The notes beneath the pieces were generated by a model that ran no database searches, had not been told where the DNA came from, and saw nothing but the letters and a program-made list of their open reading frames with translations. Both the position numbers and the translations under genes were made by a program. Of a stretch of DNA of 6,781 nt, positions 6,593-6,781 are shown piece by piece; the first letter of the stretch is position 1, and each line of letters opens with the position of its first letter. Location of the stretch: assembly GCA_964512045.1 (NCBI GenBank), contig CAZEJK010000274.1, forward strand, positions 1 to 6,781, given 5' to 3'. The stretch is from CAZEJK01 sp964512045 (lineage in GTDB: Bacteria > Acidobacteriota > Thermoanaerobaculia > Thermoanaerobaculales > Sulfomarinibacteraceae).

Positions 6593-6615
6593 CTCCCAGA
6601 GCATGCTCCAGGGAG
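6593..6615 (+). terminator. Terminator-like hairpin without U-tract
   Basis: CTCCC (6593-6597) pairs with GGGAG (6611-6615) around a perfect 10-base palindrome GAGCATGCTC (6599-6608). It lies about 170 bp after the dehydratase stop and no T-run follows. It is therefore a weak candidate for a terminator and may simply be a palindrome. It continues into three GGG runs (6611-6621). Confidence 0.25.
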
Positions 6616-6625
6616 GGAGGGCGGC

Positions 6626-6707
6626 ACTAAGAACTGAAAACTAAGAACTTAGAACTCAACTCAAGAGCTTTGCTTCGAGTTTTCGAAGATACGGAGTTTT
6701 GAGTTGT
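6626..6707 (+). repeat. AT-rich patch with short direct repeats and nested hairpin
   Basis: The base composition drops sharply against the GC-rich surroundings. CTAAGAACT occurs twice (6627-6635 and 6641-6649), followed by further AGAACT/CAACT units. An outer stem CAACTCAA (6657-6664) with TTGAGTTG (6699-6706) encloses an inner hairpin CTTCGA-GTTT-TCGAAG (6673-6688). It could be a structured leader of a downstream transcript, a small dispersed repeat, or a processing stem. I do not recognise it as a known RNA family. Confidence 0.5.
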
Positions 6708-6750
6708 TGGAGCCAGCCGGATGGTTGCTGTCGCAGCGCTCCCACCCACC

Positions 6751-6769
6751 CGCCGGCGAGACGCCGGCG
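6751..6769. repeat. Perfect GC-rich hairpin near the window edge
   Basis: CGCCGGCG (6751-6758) and CGCCGGCG (6762-6769) form an 8-bp stem with an AGA loop. No T-run follows on the plus strand. It could be a factor-dependent terminator, a leader hairpin or a dispersed palindrome; the sequence beyond the edge would be needed to tell. Confidence 0.5.
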
Positions 6770-6781
6770 TCCACAAAAGAA

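Larger units (their letters stand above)
6426..6781. other. Gene-free 3' region with several palindromes
   Basis: No supported coding sequence, tRNA or rRNA is seen in these 356 bp. In order it holds the second 75-nt repeat, a GC-rich segment with a hairpin and G-runs (6593-6624), an AT-rich repeat patch (about 6626-6707) and a GC hairpin at 6751-6769. The density of palindromes against normally compact neighbours suggests an accessory or recombining intergenic region, or the leader of a gene beyond the edge. Confidence 0.6.

Noticed and set aside
6530..6640. Possible tRNA in the 3' intergenic region
   Set aside because: No TTCRANNC T-loop motif or cloverleaf spacing could be found.
1..6781. 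CRISPR array, defence island or phage genes
   Set aside because: No regularly spaced repeats and no nuclease, Cas or phage protein motifs are present; the genes are transport and metabolic.

Overview
The window looks like chromosome from a high-GC bacterium, probably an actinobacterium-like lineage. This is inferred from the G+C-rich third codon positions, the strong GGAGG-type ribosome binding sites and the protein sequences. No rRNA, tRNA, CRISPR array, transposase or integrase is visible, so the taxonomy is a guess.

Layout. The core is a tightly packed leftward (minus-strand) operon read from about 5878 down to 125. Its order is a TroA-type metal-binding lipoprotein, an ABC ATPase, two ABC-3 family metal permeases and a 572-residue AidB-like acyl-CoA dehydrogenase. 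The junctions are a 4-base GTGA overlap, a 16-bp gap, a 4-base ATGA overlap and a 19-bp gap, so co-transcription and translational coupling are likely. The first four genes form a complete Mn/Zn (possibly Fe) importer with the troABCD gene order. The lipoprotein captures the metal outside the membrane, two permeases form the channel, and the ATPase drives import. Both permeases carry a cytoplasmic C-terminal tail that resembles a winged helix. A 208-bp divergent intergenic region (5879-6086) separates this operon from a rightward gene for pterin-4a-carbinolamine dehydratase (6087-6425).

The most unusual feature is a pair of 75-nt elements in inverted orientation, at 56-130 and 6438-6512, about 87% identical by hand alignment. 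Each lies at the 3' end of a gene and has the same orientation relative to that gene. Each folds into one long imperfect hairpin with bulges, ending in 7-nt arms that resemble the R''/R' boxes of integron attC sites. The acyl-CoA dehydrogenase stop codon is inside its copy. They may be attC-like recombination sites or a family of 3'-end REP-like palindromes; this window cannot decide.

The right end (6426-6781) has no gene. It holds the second 75-nt element, a terminator-like hairpin, an AT-rich patch with short direct repeats and a nested hairpin (about 6626-6707), and a perfect GC hairpin near the edge.
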